A program made the translations under genes and the position numbers. A stretch of DNA of 31,293 nt from a virus, in the IMG/VR virus record IMGVR_UViG_3300043435_000351, positions 1 to 31,293 of that record; one strand, 5' to 3'. Below are positions 1 through 6,064 of this stretch, one piece after another. Numbering within the stretch: the first letter of the stretch is position 1; the number at the start of each line of letters is the position of its first letter. The notes beneath the pieces are model-generated. The model was not told the origin of the DNA, did no database searches, and saw only the letters and a list, made by a program, of their open reading frames with translations.

Positions 1-302
1 TTTACGCACAAGCCGTAAGAATTAACGAGGCGTTACAAATCGTAACAGATGAATTAAAAAATTCAATTCCGCAAGAAAACTTTGAGGCGTTTGGTATTAA
101 AGGAACTTACCGAAGCGGTAGGTCAATGCCACAATTTAATGAAGATGATGTTTGGGATGAATTAAATAAAAAATTAAAAGAAAGAGAAGAACTTTTAAAA
201 TTATCTTGTAAATCTTTATCAGATATATATGATGAAAATGGTGTTTGTGTACCTAAAATTAGTACTAAATATTCTAAAGATAGCTTAAGTATTTCATTTT
301 AA
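1..302 (+). CDS. 3' part of conserved phage protein split by the window ends
   Basis: The open frame enters from the left edge (frame starting at base 3) and ends with TAA at 300-302. It is the same frame as the gene starting at 31030, and the first 116 bases repeat at the window end. Joining 31030-31293 to 117-302 gives one protein of 149 residues. The C-terminal part is charged and helical, rich in Lys and Glu, and ends in DSLSISF. I do not recognise a characterised domain. Its place directly upstream of the recombination genes suggests an early role in DNA metabolism, which is inference only. The stop codon lies 5 bases before the TATATTTG promoter at 308. Confidence 0.8.
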   Translation, partial: YAQAVRINEALQIVTDELKNSIPQENFEAFGIKGTYRSGRSMPQFNEDDVWDELNKKLKEREELLKLSCKSLSDIYDENGVCVPKISTKYSKDSLSISF

Positions 303-307
303 TTTTG

Positions 308-315
308 TATATTTG
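308..315 (+). promoter_or_regulatory. Host-type promoter -7 box (TATATTTG)
   Basis: TATATTTG fits the Bacteroidota -7 consensus TAnnTTTG. No clean TTG -33 box sits 17-20 bases upstream. It lies just after the stop codon of the upstream gene, and a structured leader (318-404) starts 2 bases downstream. Confidence 0.6.
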
Positions 316-317
316 CT

Positions 318-404
318 TATCAATAGTTGCGTTATTGATATAATAAAATTTAACATAATTCAAGCCTTAGTAAGAACGCAACTCCGAAAGGGTTTGAATT
401 TTTT
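318..404 (+). ncRNA. Structured leader or sRNA with loop-loop complementarity, copy 1
   Basis: Hairpin 1 is a perfect 8-bp stem (TATCAATA 318-325, TATTGATA 333-340) with a 7-base loop GTTGCGT (326-332). Hairpin 2 is an 11-bp stem with two G-U pairs (357-367 with 390-400) followed by a T run (399-404), so it looks like an intrinsic terminator. Its loop contains ACGCAAC (376-382), the exact complement of the whole hairpin 1 loop. The two loops can form a 7-bp kissing interaction. The same plan recurs at 2126-2228 with different sequence. It could be an attenuating leader for the GIY-YIG gene at 410 or a short terminated RNA. I know of no named RNA family that matches. Confidence 0.6.
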
Positions 405-409
405 GCATT

Positions 410-1186
410 ATGATAGGAATATATAAAATAACGAATCCAAATAATAAAGTTTATATTGGGCAAAGTGTAAATATTAAAGAAAGATTAAAAAAATATAAAA
501 AAATACAATGCAATACACAAATAAAAATTTTTAATTCTTTAAATAAATATGGAGTAGAAAATCATACTTTTGAAGTTATTGAAGAATGTAGTATTGAATT
601 ACTTAATGAACGTGAAAGATATTGGCAAGATTATTATAATGTTTTAGGAAATGGTTTAAATTGCATTTTAACTAAAACAAATAATAAAAGTGGATATCTT
701 TCTAAAGAAGTTAAAAACAAAATAAGTAAAAGTAATTTAGGAAAAAAACATACTGAAAATACTATTTTAAAAATTAAAGAAATTCAAAATAATAGAAATA
801 TAGAATGGATTGAAAATAATAAAAAAGCATGTAAAAATAATGTGTTTTCTAAAAAAGCAAAAATAAATTCTTTAAAATATCTTATAGGGAATAAACATAA
901 TTTAGGGAAAAAACATACAGAAGAAAGTAAACTTAAAATGTCTTTAGCTAAAAAAGGTAAAAAATCTAATAGAATTAATTTTAAATTTAGTGAAGAAAGT
1001 AAACTTAAAATATCTTTATCAAAAAAAAATATAAAAATTGGAGGCAAATTAGTTTTAAATATTTATACAGGAATTTATTATAATTCTTTAAATGAAGCTT
1101 CTTTTTATAATTGCATTTGTCCTAAACAGGCTTCAAGAAAATTAAATGGAACAAGAAAAAATAATACTAATTTAATTTATGTTTAA
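410..1186 (+). CDS. Free-standing GIY-YIG homing endonuclease with NUMOD modules
   Basis: This 258-residue protein starts with the GIY-YIG nuclease core: GIY at residues 3-5 and YIG at 15-17, followed by the basic helix KERLKKYKK. The middle carries repeated NUMOD3-type DNA-binding motifs (variants of GKKHTEESKLKMS near residues 110, 165 and 195). The C-terminus (from about residue 210, KLVLNIYTGIYYNSLNEAS) looks like a NUMOD1-type helix-turn-helix. Such enzymes cut a cognate allele and spread their own gene. No intron or intein boundaries are visible, so it appears free-standing between two early genes. It is even more AT-rich and Lys/Asn-rich than its neighbours, which fits horizontal arrival. 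The start codon lies only 6 bases after the leader's T run. Confidence 0.9.
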   Translation: MIGIYKITNPNNKVYIGQSVNIKERLKKYKKIQCNTQIKIFNSLNKYGVENHTFEVIEECSIELLNERERYWQDYYNVLGNGLNCILTKTNNKSGYLSKEVKNKISKSNLGKKHTENTILKIKEIQNNRNIEWIENNKKACKNNVFSKKAKINSLKYLIGNKHNLGKKHTEESKLKMSLAKKGKKSNRINFKFSEESKLKISLSKKNIKIGGKLVLNIYTGIYYNSLNEASFYNCICPKQASRKLNGTRKNNTNLIYV

Positions 1187-1204
1187 ATTAAAAGAAAGTC
1201 AAGT

Positions 1205-1235
1205 TTGGCTATATCGTTTTAATTTTGTAAATTTG
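1205..1235 (+). promoter_or_regulatory. Host-type promoter for the recombination/replication operon
   Basis: TTG (1205-1207) and TAAATTTG (1228-1235) are separated by 20 bases, close to the Bacteroidota TTG-N17-19-TAnnTTTG layout. It lies about 26 bases before the ERF start codon, with no hairpin leader. Confidence 0.6.
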
Positions 1236-1261
1236 AAAATCTTAATTAAATATCTTATCTT

Positions 1262-1756
1262 ATGAAACAAATTGCAACCGCTTTATTAAAAGCACAATCT
1301 GAAATGAGCAATCCTAAAAAACAAGCGGAAAACCCATTTTTTAAAAAAAAATACGCTGATTTAAACGCAATACGTGAAGCAGTTATACCTACGTTAAACG
1401 AAAACGGAATTAGTGTACTACAACCAATTGTACACGTTGATGGAAAAAACTTTGTAAAAACTATTTTACTTCACGAATCAGGCGAGTTAATGGAATCGCT
1501 TACTGAAATTATCTATAATAAACAAAACGACGCACAGGCACAAGGTAGCGGAATAAGCTACGCAAGACGCTACGCATTGCAATCTTTTGTTTGTGTAGGT
1601 GCAGACGACGACGATGGACAAAAAGCGGTTCAAAACAAACCAAACGCCACTAAAGAAGTAATGCAAAAAGCTAAAACTGCTGGTGCTACTATTGAACAAA
1701 TCAAAACTAAATATTCAGTTACTGCTGAATTAGAACAATATTTTATTAATCTTTAA
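1262..1756 (+). CDS. erf: ERF-family single-strand annealing recombinase
   Basis: This 164-residue protein belongs to the ERF family of phage single-strand DNA annealing proteins, which promote recombination and genome circularisation. The N-terminal half has the family pattern (KKKYADLNAIREAVIPTLNENGIS), and residues about 96-120 hold the signature GSGISYARRYALQS followed by an acidic GADDDDGQ. The length is normal for a short ERF. The C-terminal 40 residues are a short helical tail. It is the first gene after the promoter at 1205 and lies 11 bases upstream of an SSB-like small gene, a typical recombination pair. Circularisation by annealing would suit a phage with redundant ends. Confidence 0.92.
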   Translation: MKQIATALLKAQSEMSNPKKQAENPFFKKKYADLNAIREAVIPTLNENGISVLQPIVHVDGKNFVKTILLHESGELMESLTEIIYNKQNDAQAQGSGISYARRYALQSFVCVGADDDDGQKAVQNKPNATKEVMQKAKTAGATIEQIKTKYSVTAELEQYFINL

Positions 1757-1767
1757 TTTTATTTATT

Positions 1768-2055
1768 ATGGCTACAAGCTACTACGGAAGTATTGACTTC
1801 ACAAAACTATTAGAACAAGCGAAATCAGGCAACAAAGCATTTACAAAAAACGAAAATGGTAAAATCTATTTAAACGTAAGAGTTTACGTTAATGATGAGG
1901 TTGATAAGTATGGTAACTGTGCATCTTTTCAAAGCAATTTTAAAGGTGCAACAAAGGAGGATAAGTTTTACTTTGGTAATCTTAAAGAATCAACTCCTTT
2001 AGAAATACCAGTTGTAGAAGCGGACATTGTAGATGCTTCTGATTTACCTTTTTAA
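1768..2055 (+). CDS. Small protein with SSB-like acidic C-terminal tip
   Basis: This is a 95-residue protein with a strand-rich body (GKIYLNVRVYVNDEVDKYGNCASF, split here as GKIYLNVRVYVN and DEVDKYGNCASF) that could be a small OB-like fold. It ends in the acidic/hydrophobic tip VDASDLPF. That tip resembles the DDDIPF-type tail by which bacterial single-stranded-DNA-binding proteins recruit partners. It follows the ERF gene by 11 bases and precedes a strong terminator. A single-stranded-DNA-binding role is inferred from tail and context; the body is shorter than classical SSB and I cannot prove homology. Confidence 0.6.
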   Translation: MATSYYGSIDFTKLLEQAKSGNKAFTKNENGKIYLNVRVYVNDEVDKYGNCASFQSNFKGATKEDKFYFGNLKESTPLEIPVVEADIVDASDLPF

Positions 2056-2062
2056 TGTTAAA

Positions 2063-2098
2063 AAAACCGCTAAAATAAATTAGCGGTTTTCTTTTTTG
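2063..2098 (+). terminator. Intrinsic terminator after the ERF/SSB-like pair
   Basis: A perfect 11-bp stem AAAACCGCTAA / TTAGCGGTTTT (2063-2073 with 2080-2090) with loop AATAAA is followed by CTTTTTT. It separates the erf unit from the promoter at 2113. Confidence 0.88.
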
Positions 2099-2112
2099 TA
2101 TTGTTTTTTTTG

Positions 2113-2120
2113 TATATTTG
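2113..2120 (+). promoter_or_regulatory. Host-type promoter -7 box (TATATTTG)
   Basis: TATATTTG matches TAnnTTTG, directly after a terminator and a T-rich stretch. Transcription would start a few bases before the structured leader at 2126. Confidence 0.62.
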
Positions 2121-2125
2121 CATAA

Positions 2126-2228
2126 GTAATGAAGTGAGAAGCATTACAACATAACGGAAAAAATTACATAAATCCTATCAGGAAAGCACTTCTCACAATA
2201 CTGCTGACTTGATGGGATTTTACTTTTT
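2126..2228 (+). ncRNA. Structured leader or sRNA with loop-loop complementarity, copy 2
   Basis: Hairpin 1 has stem GTAATG/CATTAC (2126-2131, 2142-2147) and a 10-base loop AAGTGAGAAG. Hairpin 2 has an 11-bp stem with one G-U pair (AAATCCTATCA 2170-2180 with TGATGGGATTT 2210-2220) and is followed by the T-rich TTTTACTTTTT. Its loop contains CTTCTCAC (2189-2196), complementary over 8 bases to GTGAGAAG (2134-2141) in the first loop. This is the same architecture as 318-404, but every paired word has changed while pairing is kept. It sits between a promoter and the gene at 2268 and fills the 200-base gap there. Confidence 0.65.
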
Positions 2229-2267
2229 AACTAAATAGTTTATCGGTATCTTAAAACCGTTATTTTT

Positions 2268-2489
2268 ATGGCAAAATTTGAATTAAGATTTATTGATTGT
2301 TTTAACGAAACTGATTTTATTAAAACAGAAGTACAGAAATTACATAGTAAAGATATTATTGAAATTTATGGTAAATGTGGTTATGATATTTTTAGTGTTT
2401 ATTTAGACAAATCAACCGCTATTAAATTTGCTAAAACACTTCGTACTGAAATCAATAAGATAACAGAAAGTGAGGTAAACAATGGCTAA
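2268..2489 (+). CDS. Small hypothetical early protein
   Basis: This is a 73-residue protein with no recognised domain. It appears to alternate short strands (KFELRFIDCF, DIIEIYG, DIFSVYLD) and end in a helix (KSTAIKFAKTLRTEINKI). It is the first gene after the kissing-loop leader at 2126-2228. Its stop codon overlaps the start of the replication initiator (ATGGCTAA, 8 bases shared), so the two are probably translationally coupled. That coupling suggests a role in or beside replication, but this is only context. Confidence 0.75.
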   Translation: MAKFELRFIDCFNETDFIKTEVQKLHSKDIIEIYGKCGYDIFSVYLDKSTAIKFAKTLRTEINKITESEVNNG

Positions 2490-3159
2490 AGAGTTACCAT
2501 ATTTTAAATTTGAACCTAACCAATGGGAAAACGGAAATATACAAATGTTATCACGTGAAGATAAAGGTTTATTTATAGACTTATGTAGTATGTATTGGTC
2601 AAGACTTGGTGATGTGCCTTTAAAACTTGCTATTCAAAAATTATGCGCTGGCAATGCGACCGCATTAAATCCGCTTTGCGATGAAAAAATTATAGAGGTA
2701 ATTGAAGGTAATATTTTTATAAAATTTTTATCTGAACAACTAAACGAGTTTGACGATATTAGTAAACAAAACTCTAAAAATGCAAAAGAAGGCTGGGAAA
2801 AGCGCCGTAAACAAAAGGAAGAAAGCGAGCGCAATGCGACCGCATTAATTTCGCAATGCGAAAACGATGCCATAAGAGAAGATAAGATAAAAGAAGATAA
2901 GATAAAAGAAAGTAAACCGAGTTTAGAAACTCGCTCTCTCGCTTTTAAAGAAACTTTAAGACCGTTTATAAATAAATACGGAGTTGATATGATAAAAAAC
3001 TTTTACGGCTATTGGAGTGAACCTAATCAAACTAAAACTAAAATGCTTTTTGAAATGCAAAAGACTTGGGATACTTCAAGGCGTTTAGAAACTTGGAGTA
3101 AAAGAGAAAGTTCATTTAATAACAAACAAGAAGTTAAACATAATAATTTAGGCATATGA
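2482..3159 (+). CDS. Phage replication initiator (replisome organiser type) with internal origin
   Basis: This 225-residue protein has an N-terminal domain (LPYFKFEPNQWENGNIQMLS, then REDKGLFIDLCSMYWSR) of the DUF4373/Lin1244-like winged-helix type found in phage replisome organisers. A charged linker (about residues 100-150, with EDKIKEDKIKES) leads to a C-terminal module ending FYGYWSEPNQTKTKMLFEMQ, then KTWDTSRRLETW, a pattern common in Bacteroidota phage replication proteins. By analogy with lambda O it should bind origin repeats and recruit a helicase or loader. The gene itself holds an 18-bp repeat pair and dyads (2651-2863) plus an AT-rich tandem repeat (2878-2907). It overlaps the next gene by 4 bases. 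Confidence 0.8.
   Translation: MAKELPYFKFEPNQWENGNIQMLSREDKGLFIDLCSMYWSRLGDVPLKLAIQKLCAGNATALNPLCDEKIIEVIEGNIFIKFLSEQLNEFDDISKQNSKNAKEGWEKRRKQKEESERNATALISQCENDAIREDKIKEDKIKESKPSLETRSLAFKETLRPFINKYGVDMIKNFYGYWSEPNQTKTKMLFEMQKTWDTSRRLETWSKRESSFNNKQEVKHNNLGI
2651..2907 (+). repeat. Candidate replication origin: iteron-like repeats and AT-rich tandem repeat
   Basis: An exact 18-bp repeat (gcaatgcgaccgcattaa) occurs at 2651-2668 and 2831-2848, exactly 180 bases apart. Each copy contains the dyad AATGCG-AC-CGCATT. A second dyad, TTTCGCA-A-TGCGAAA, lies at 2849-2863. A tandem pair of the AT-rich 15-mer gaagataagataaaa follows at 2878-2907 and could be an unwinding element. These GC-rich words stand out in AT-rich sequence and lie inside the initiator gene, as in lambda O. 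Both repeats encode the peptide NATAL, so protein-level duplication is the alternative reading. Confidence 0.6.
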
Positions 3160-3584
3160 GTTGGGAACAGAAACGATACGTAACAAAAATATTTAACGCT
3201 TTTAAACGTAACAAAGAACGAATTTACAAAGAAGATATTGAAGCACTTAAAAACCTTGATGAATTTATAAACGAATCCTCAAAGAATTTAACAAAAGATA
3301 ATCTAATTTACGCTAAATTACTTTGCGTTTTTTTAAGGCAGAATGTTCACCATTACAAAGACATTAAATTTGCAATTAAAGAACTTAAGTTTCAGTTAAA
3401 TATTCCTTTAGATAGACAAATAGAATTATTAACTTATGATTTAAATTTAATAAGTTTGCAAAATGAAACTGATGCAAAAGAAGTATTTAAAAAAATGGAT
3501 AACGCTTGGAGCAAAGAACAAGTAGAAAAATCATTTTACAATTCAGCAAATGATATATTAAAAGAAATCGAAAACTATTCTTAA
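3156..3584 (+). CDS. Hypothetical helical protein between initiator and ATPase (possible helicase loader)
   Basis: This 142-residue protein looks almost entirely helical and is Lys-rich (YVTKIFNAFKRNKERIYKED; FLRQNVHHYKDIKFAIKELK). No catalytic motif or Walker sequence is visible. It overlaps the initiator gene by 4 bases (ATGA) and is followed after one base by the RecA-fold ATPase, so the three are made together. Phages often place a helicase loader or primosome adaptor in this slot, as lambda places P after O. That role is inference from position only. Confidence 0.7.
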   Translation: MSWEQKRYVTKIFNAFKRNKERIYKEDIEALKNLDEFINESSKNLTKDNLIYAKLLCVFLRQNVHHYKDIKFAIKELKFQLNIPLDRQIELLTYDLNLISLQNETDAKEVFKKMDNAWSKEQVEKSFYNSANDILKEIENYS

Positions 3585-3585
3585 T

Positions 3586-4419
3586 ATGAATTTAGACTTT
3601 AACCAATTAGAAAACCTATCAAACGAAGTTGAGTTTGATTTTAATAAATTAGAAAAGGATTGTTATATTGATTTATCTTTAGAATTGATACATCCCGAAA
3701 CTCTTATCTCAATCGGTTCACACGAATACAAAGGTGCAATGTATCCAACTCCTGTAATGACTGCTGGAGAGTTTTCAGCAATAGTAGCTGCGTCAAAATC
3801 AAAAAAGACTTTTTTAAAATCTGCATTTTTAGGTTCTTACATCGGCGGAAACTCAAACGAATTATTCCCAAATATTAAAAGCCATCGTGATAAAGATTAT
3901 ACTATTTTGGATTTTGATACGGAACAAGGTAAATACTACACACAAAGAACTTTTAGACGAGTTATCGAAATGGTAGGTGGTAATTACGAAAACTACAAAG
4001 GTTATGCAACAAGGCATTTAAGTAGTAATGAACGATTGCTTTTAATAGACCATTGTTTAAAGAATCAACAAAAGTATAAGCATCCCGTTAAATTAATTGC
4101 AATAGATGGAATTGCTGATTTAGTTGAAAATACAAATGATATTGTTATGTCAAAAGAAGCGTCTGATTATTTAATGAAATGGACTTACGAGTATAACATT
4201 CACATTATAGCAGTTATACACAAATCACCGCAAACAAATAAACCTTTAGGGCATTTAGGTACTTACGTTTTAAAGAAAGCAGAAAGCGTTATTGATTTAA
4301 CTATTGATAAAGATGGCAGTATTTTAGTTACAAATCCATATTCAAGAGGTTATAAATTTGAAGATTTTAGTTTTGATATTAATAAAAATGCGTTACCTTT
4401 CTTAATAAATAACTTTTAA
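3586..4419 (+). CDS. RecA-fold (AAA_25 / RepA-helicase-like) ATPase
   Basis: This 277-residue protein has the RecA-type layout of RepA-like replicative helicases and AAA_25 ATPases. The P-loop position reads AAASKSKKTFLKS after a strand (around residues 67-79). It has SKSKKT where GxxGxGKT is expected, a form common in AAA_25 proteins. Walker B is LIAIDGIADLV near residues 178-188. A later strand with IIAVIHKSP (sensor-like His) and a KAESVIDLTI strand follow, as in the family. It is likely the phage helicase or a recombination ATPase; at 277 residues it is shorter than DnaB and lacks a primase domain. Confidence 0.8.
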   Translation: MNLDFNQLENLSNEVEFDFNKLEKDCYIDLSLELIHPETLISIGSHEYKGAMYPTPVMTAGEFSAIVAASKSKKTFLKSAFLGSYIGGNSNELFPNIKSHRDKDYTILDFDTEQGKYYTQRTFRRVIEMVGGNYENYKGYATRHLSSNERLLLIDHCLKNQQKYKHPVKLIAIDGIADLVENTNDIVMSKEASDYLMKWTYEYNIHIIAVIHKSPQTNKPLGHLGTYVLKKAESVIDLTIDKDGSILVTNPYSRGYKFEDFSFDINKNALPFLINNF

Positions 4420-4421
4420 TT

Positions 4422-4766
4422 ATGACAAATTTTGAAAAAACACTTGAAAACCTTACAAGCTACATACAAGCTTATGATGATGTAAGTCTTAACGATGGCG
4501 AAAGTCTTAACTTTTTACTTCAAAAGATAAACACAACTTTATTCTATTTAGAAAGTGAACGTGCTATATTTAAAAAGAAATACGAAAATAGAATTTACGA
4601 ACTTACAACTGATAAAAAGATGACAGTTTCAAGGTCGGTTAACTTTGCAGAAGTAGAAGTTCCTGAATTATATTTATTGCGTAGGATAATGGATTCAGGT
4701 TATAGATGCTCCGACGCTATTCGTACAAACATATCATTTTTAAAATCAGAAAAAAGAAATGCTTAA
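4422..4766 (+). CDS. Hypothetical coiled-coil protein upstream of ninG
   Basis: This 114-residue protein has long helices likely to form a coiled coil (FLLQKINTTLFYLESERAIF and following KKKYENRIYEL). The C-terminal part includes a single RCSDAIR Cys region. No domain is recognised. It follows the ATPase after 2 bases and overlaps the NinG-like gene by 8 bases (ATGCTTAA), so it belongs to the replication/recombination operon. Confidence 0.75.
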   Translation: MTNFEKTLENLTSYIQAYDDVSLNDGESLNFLLQKINTTLFYLESERAIFKKKYENRIYELTTDKKMTVSRSVNFAEVEVPELYLLRRIMDSGYRCSDAIRTNISFLKSEKRNA

Positions 4767-5298
4767 GATATACGAAAGAAAATGTTTAGTCTGTAAAGAT
4801 AAGTTTACACCTAAAAACAGCACTCAAATAGTTTGTAGTCCATCTTGTGCAGTTGAGTATATGAAAAAGCAAAACGCTAAAAATTGGAAGCAAGAAAAAA
4901 AAGAAATCAAAATTAAGTTAATGTCAAAGTCTGATTACTTAAATATATTGCAGAAAGTTTTTAATACTTACATAAGACAAAGGGATAAACTTAAACCTTG
5001 CATTTCTTGTGGTAAACAATTAGGTAAAACTTTTCACGCTGGGCATTTTTTTTCTGTTGGAGCATATCCAAATTTAAGATTTAATGAAAACAACGTACAC
5101 GGCCAATGCGTAGAATGTAACCTACATAAACACGGAAACGTAAAAGAATACGATTTAAGACTTCAAAATGTTATAAGTGATAAAGAATATAACGAACTAT
5201 TAGAAATGCGACACACACCGCTTAAATTAAGCGTAGATGAGGTAAAAGAACTTATTGCAATCTATAAACAAAAAATTAAAGAGTTAAAAAATGGCTAA
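4759..5298 (+). CDS. ninG: NinG/Rap-like recombination nuclease
   Basis: This 179-residue protein matches the NinG (Rap) family of lambdoid phages, a structure-specific nuclease acting on recombination intermediates. The N-terminus has a zinc-knuckle pattern (CLVCKDKF, then CSPSCAVEY). The core has PCISCGKQLGKTFHAGHFFS and NNVHGQCVECNLHKHGN, giving the two CxxC pairs and the His residues expected of the HNH-like metal site. The length is close to lambda NinG. It sits at the end of the replication block, overlapping genes on both sides, and probably works with ERF. Confidence 0.88.
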   Translation: MLKIYERKCLVCKDKFTPKNSTQIVCSPSCAVEYMKKQNAKNWKQEKKEIKIKLMSKSDYLNILQKVFNTYIRQRDKLKPCISCGKQLGKTFHAGHFFSVGAYPNLRFNENNVHGQCVECNLHKHGNVKEYDLRLQNVISDKEYNELLEMRHTPLKLSVDEVKELIAIYKQKIKELKNG

Positions 5299-5461
5299 AC
5301 AACAACAACGCAACTATTTTTTAGATGCAAACACAATAGTAAAAGTAATTGCTTATCATAGATTTTCAGATGAATCATTTGAACAAAAAATGACTTTCGG
5401 AAAATGGCTTGAATTTAAAAAGTCAAAAAATTATTTTTATAAATGCTTGCAAATCGAATAA
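5291..5461 (+). CDS. Small hypothetical protein, end of the replication operon
   Basis: This 56-residue protein (MAKQQQRNYFLDANTIVKVI ... KCLQIE) overlaps the end of the NinG gene by 8 bases (ATGGCTAA), the same overlap word as at 2482-2489. It has one likely helix and several Tyr/Phe residues and no known domain. Its stop codon overlaps the promoter spacer of the sigma gene. The overlap and in-phase start favour a real gene, though homology is not recognised. Confidence 0.6.
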   Translation: MAKQQQRNYFLDANTIVKVIAYHRFSDESFEQKMTFGKWLEFKKSKNYFYKCLQIE

Positions 5462-5474
5462 TTTTGTATATTTA
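5447..5474 (+). promoter_or_regulatory. Host-type promoter for the sigma-factor gene
   Basis: TTG (5447-5449), 17 bases, then TATATTTA (5467-5474). The spacing fits the Bacteroidota consensus; the final G of TAnnTTTG is A. It would make the phage sigma factor an early or middle gene read by host RNA polymerase. Confidence 0.6.
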
Positions 5475-5475
5475 C

Positions 5476-5544
5476 AAAAACTAAAGACGTTCTTACGATA
5501 TTTAAAATTATACACAACCGCTTTTTTGTTAGTTTTAAGCGGTT
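5476..5544 (+). promoter_or_regulatory. Leader hairpin of the sigma gene with upstream complementarity (weak copy 3)
   Basis: A perfect 8-bp hairpin AACCGCTT/AAGCGGTT (5516-5523 with 5537-5544) has the loop TTTTGTTAGTTTT. TTAGTTTT in the loop (5529-5536) is complementary to AAAACTAA (5477-5484) right after the promoter. This resembles the other leaders, but the pairing is almost all A-T and no first hairpin is visible. CGTTCTTAC (5488-5496) is also complementary over 9 bases to GTAAGAACG (370-378) in the loop of leader copy 1. A near-match to the phage late-promoter motif (TAGTTTTAAG at 5530, ACAA at 5514) overlaps the hairpin. Confidence 0.4.
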
Positions 5545-5554
5545 ATTATTAAAT

Positions 5555-6064
5555 ATGTTAAACGAACTATACAAGTATCATAAAGAGTTAATTAAAATGG
5601 CTTCTGTATTCTCTAAACAAGATGCGGAAGACATAGTGCAGGAAACTTATATAAAAATGCACTTGTATTCGAGTTACGATAAATGCTTTACAAACGATGT
5701 ACTAAATAAAAGTTATGTATTTATTTGTATTCGTTCCGTATTTATTAGACAATTTTTAAAAAAGCAAAAAATTGAATCGTTTTATTATGAAGGTGATATT
5801 GATGAAGAATATTTAATAGTTGATGAATTTAACGAAGATGCAGAAATTGATTGGTATAAGTTCAGAACCAAATGCGAAGCAGAGGTAAATAGTTGGGATG
5901 CATACGATAAAAAACTATTTACGATTTATAGAGATAGCGGTTTAAGTATGCAGGAATTAGCAAATGAAACAAAGATTAGCAAAACAAGTATTTTTCACTC
6001 GCTTAAAGAACACAAAAGAAAATTAAAAGATTTATTTCAAAACGATTATAATAATTTAAAATAA
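5555..6064 (+). CDS. Phage sigma-70-family (ECF-like) sigma factor
   Basis: This 169-residue protein has the two-domain layout of a small sigma factor. Region 2 is near residues 5-65, with SKQDAEDIVQETYIKMHLYS and then YVFICIRSVFIRQFLKKQK. An acidic linker (DIDEEYLIVDEFNEDAEIDW) follows. Region 4 is near residues 112-160, with YDKKLFTIYRDSGLSMQELA, then NETKISKTSIFHSLKEHKRK, a clear helix-turn-helix. It would redirect host RNA polymerase to phage promoters. Its likely targets are the four ACAA-N13-GTGTTTTAAT sites ahead of the late genes. It sits between replication and terminase genes, as expected for a middle-to-late switch. Confidence 0.85.
   Translation: MLNELYKYHKELIKMASVFSKQDAEDIVQETYIKMHLYSSYDKCFTNDVLNKSYVFICIRSVFIRQFLKKQKIESFYYEGDIDEEYLIVDEFNEDAEIDWYKFRTKCEAEVNSWDAYDKKLFTIYRDSGLSMQELANETKISKTSIFHSLKEHKRKLKDLFQNDYNNLK

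Noticed and set aside
7-60. CRISPR array or spacer-like repeats
   Set aside because: The only long repeat is the terminal redundancy; no regularly spaced repeats occur anywhere in the window.
410-1186. Group I intron or intein around the GIY-YIG gene
   Set aside because: The flanking genes are complete proteins on either side and no intron core or splice junction is visible; the gene looks free-standing.
1213-1222. Fifth late-promoter site (TCGTTTTAAT) before erf
   Set aside because: It has no ACAA at the fixed 17-base distance and lies inside a good host-type early promoter.
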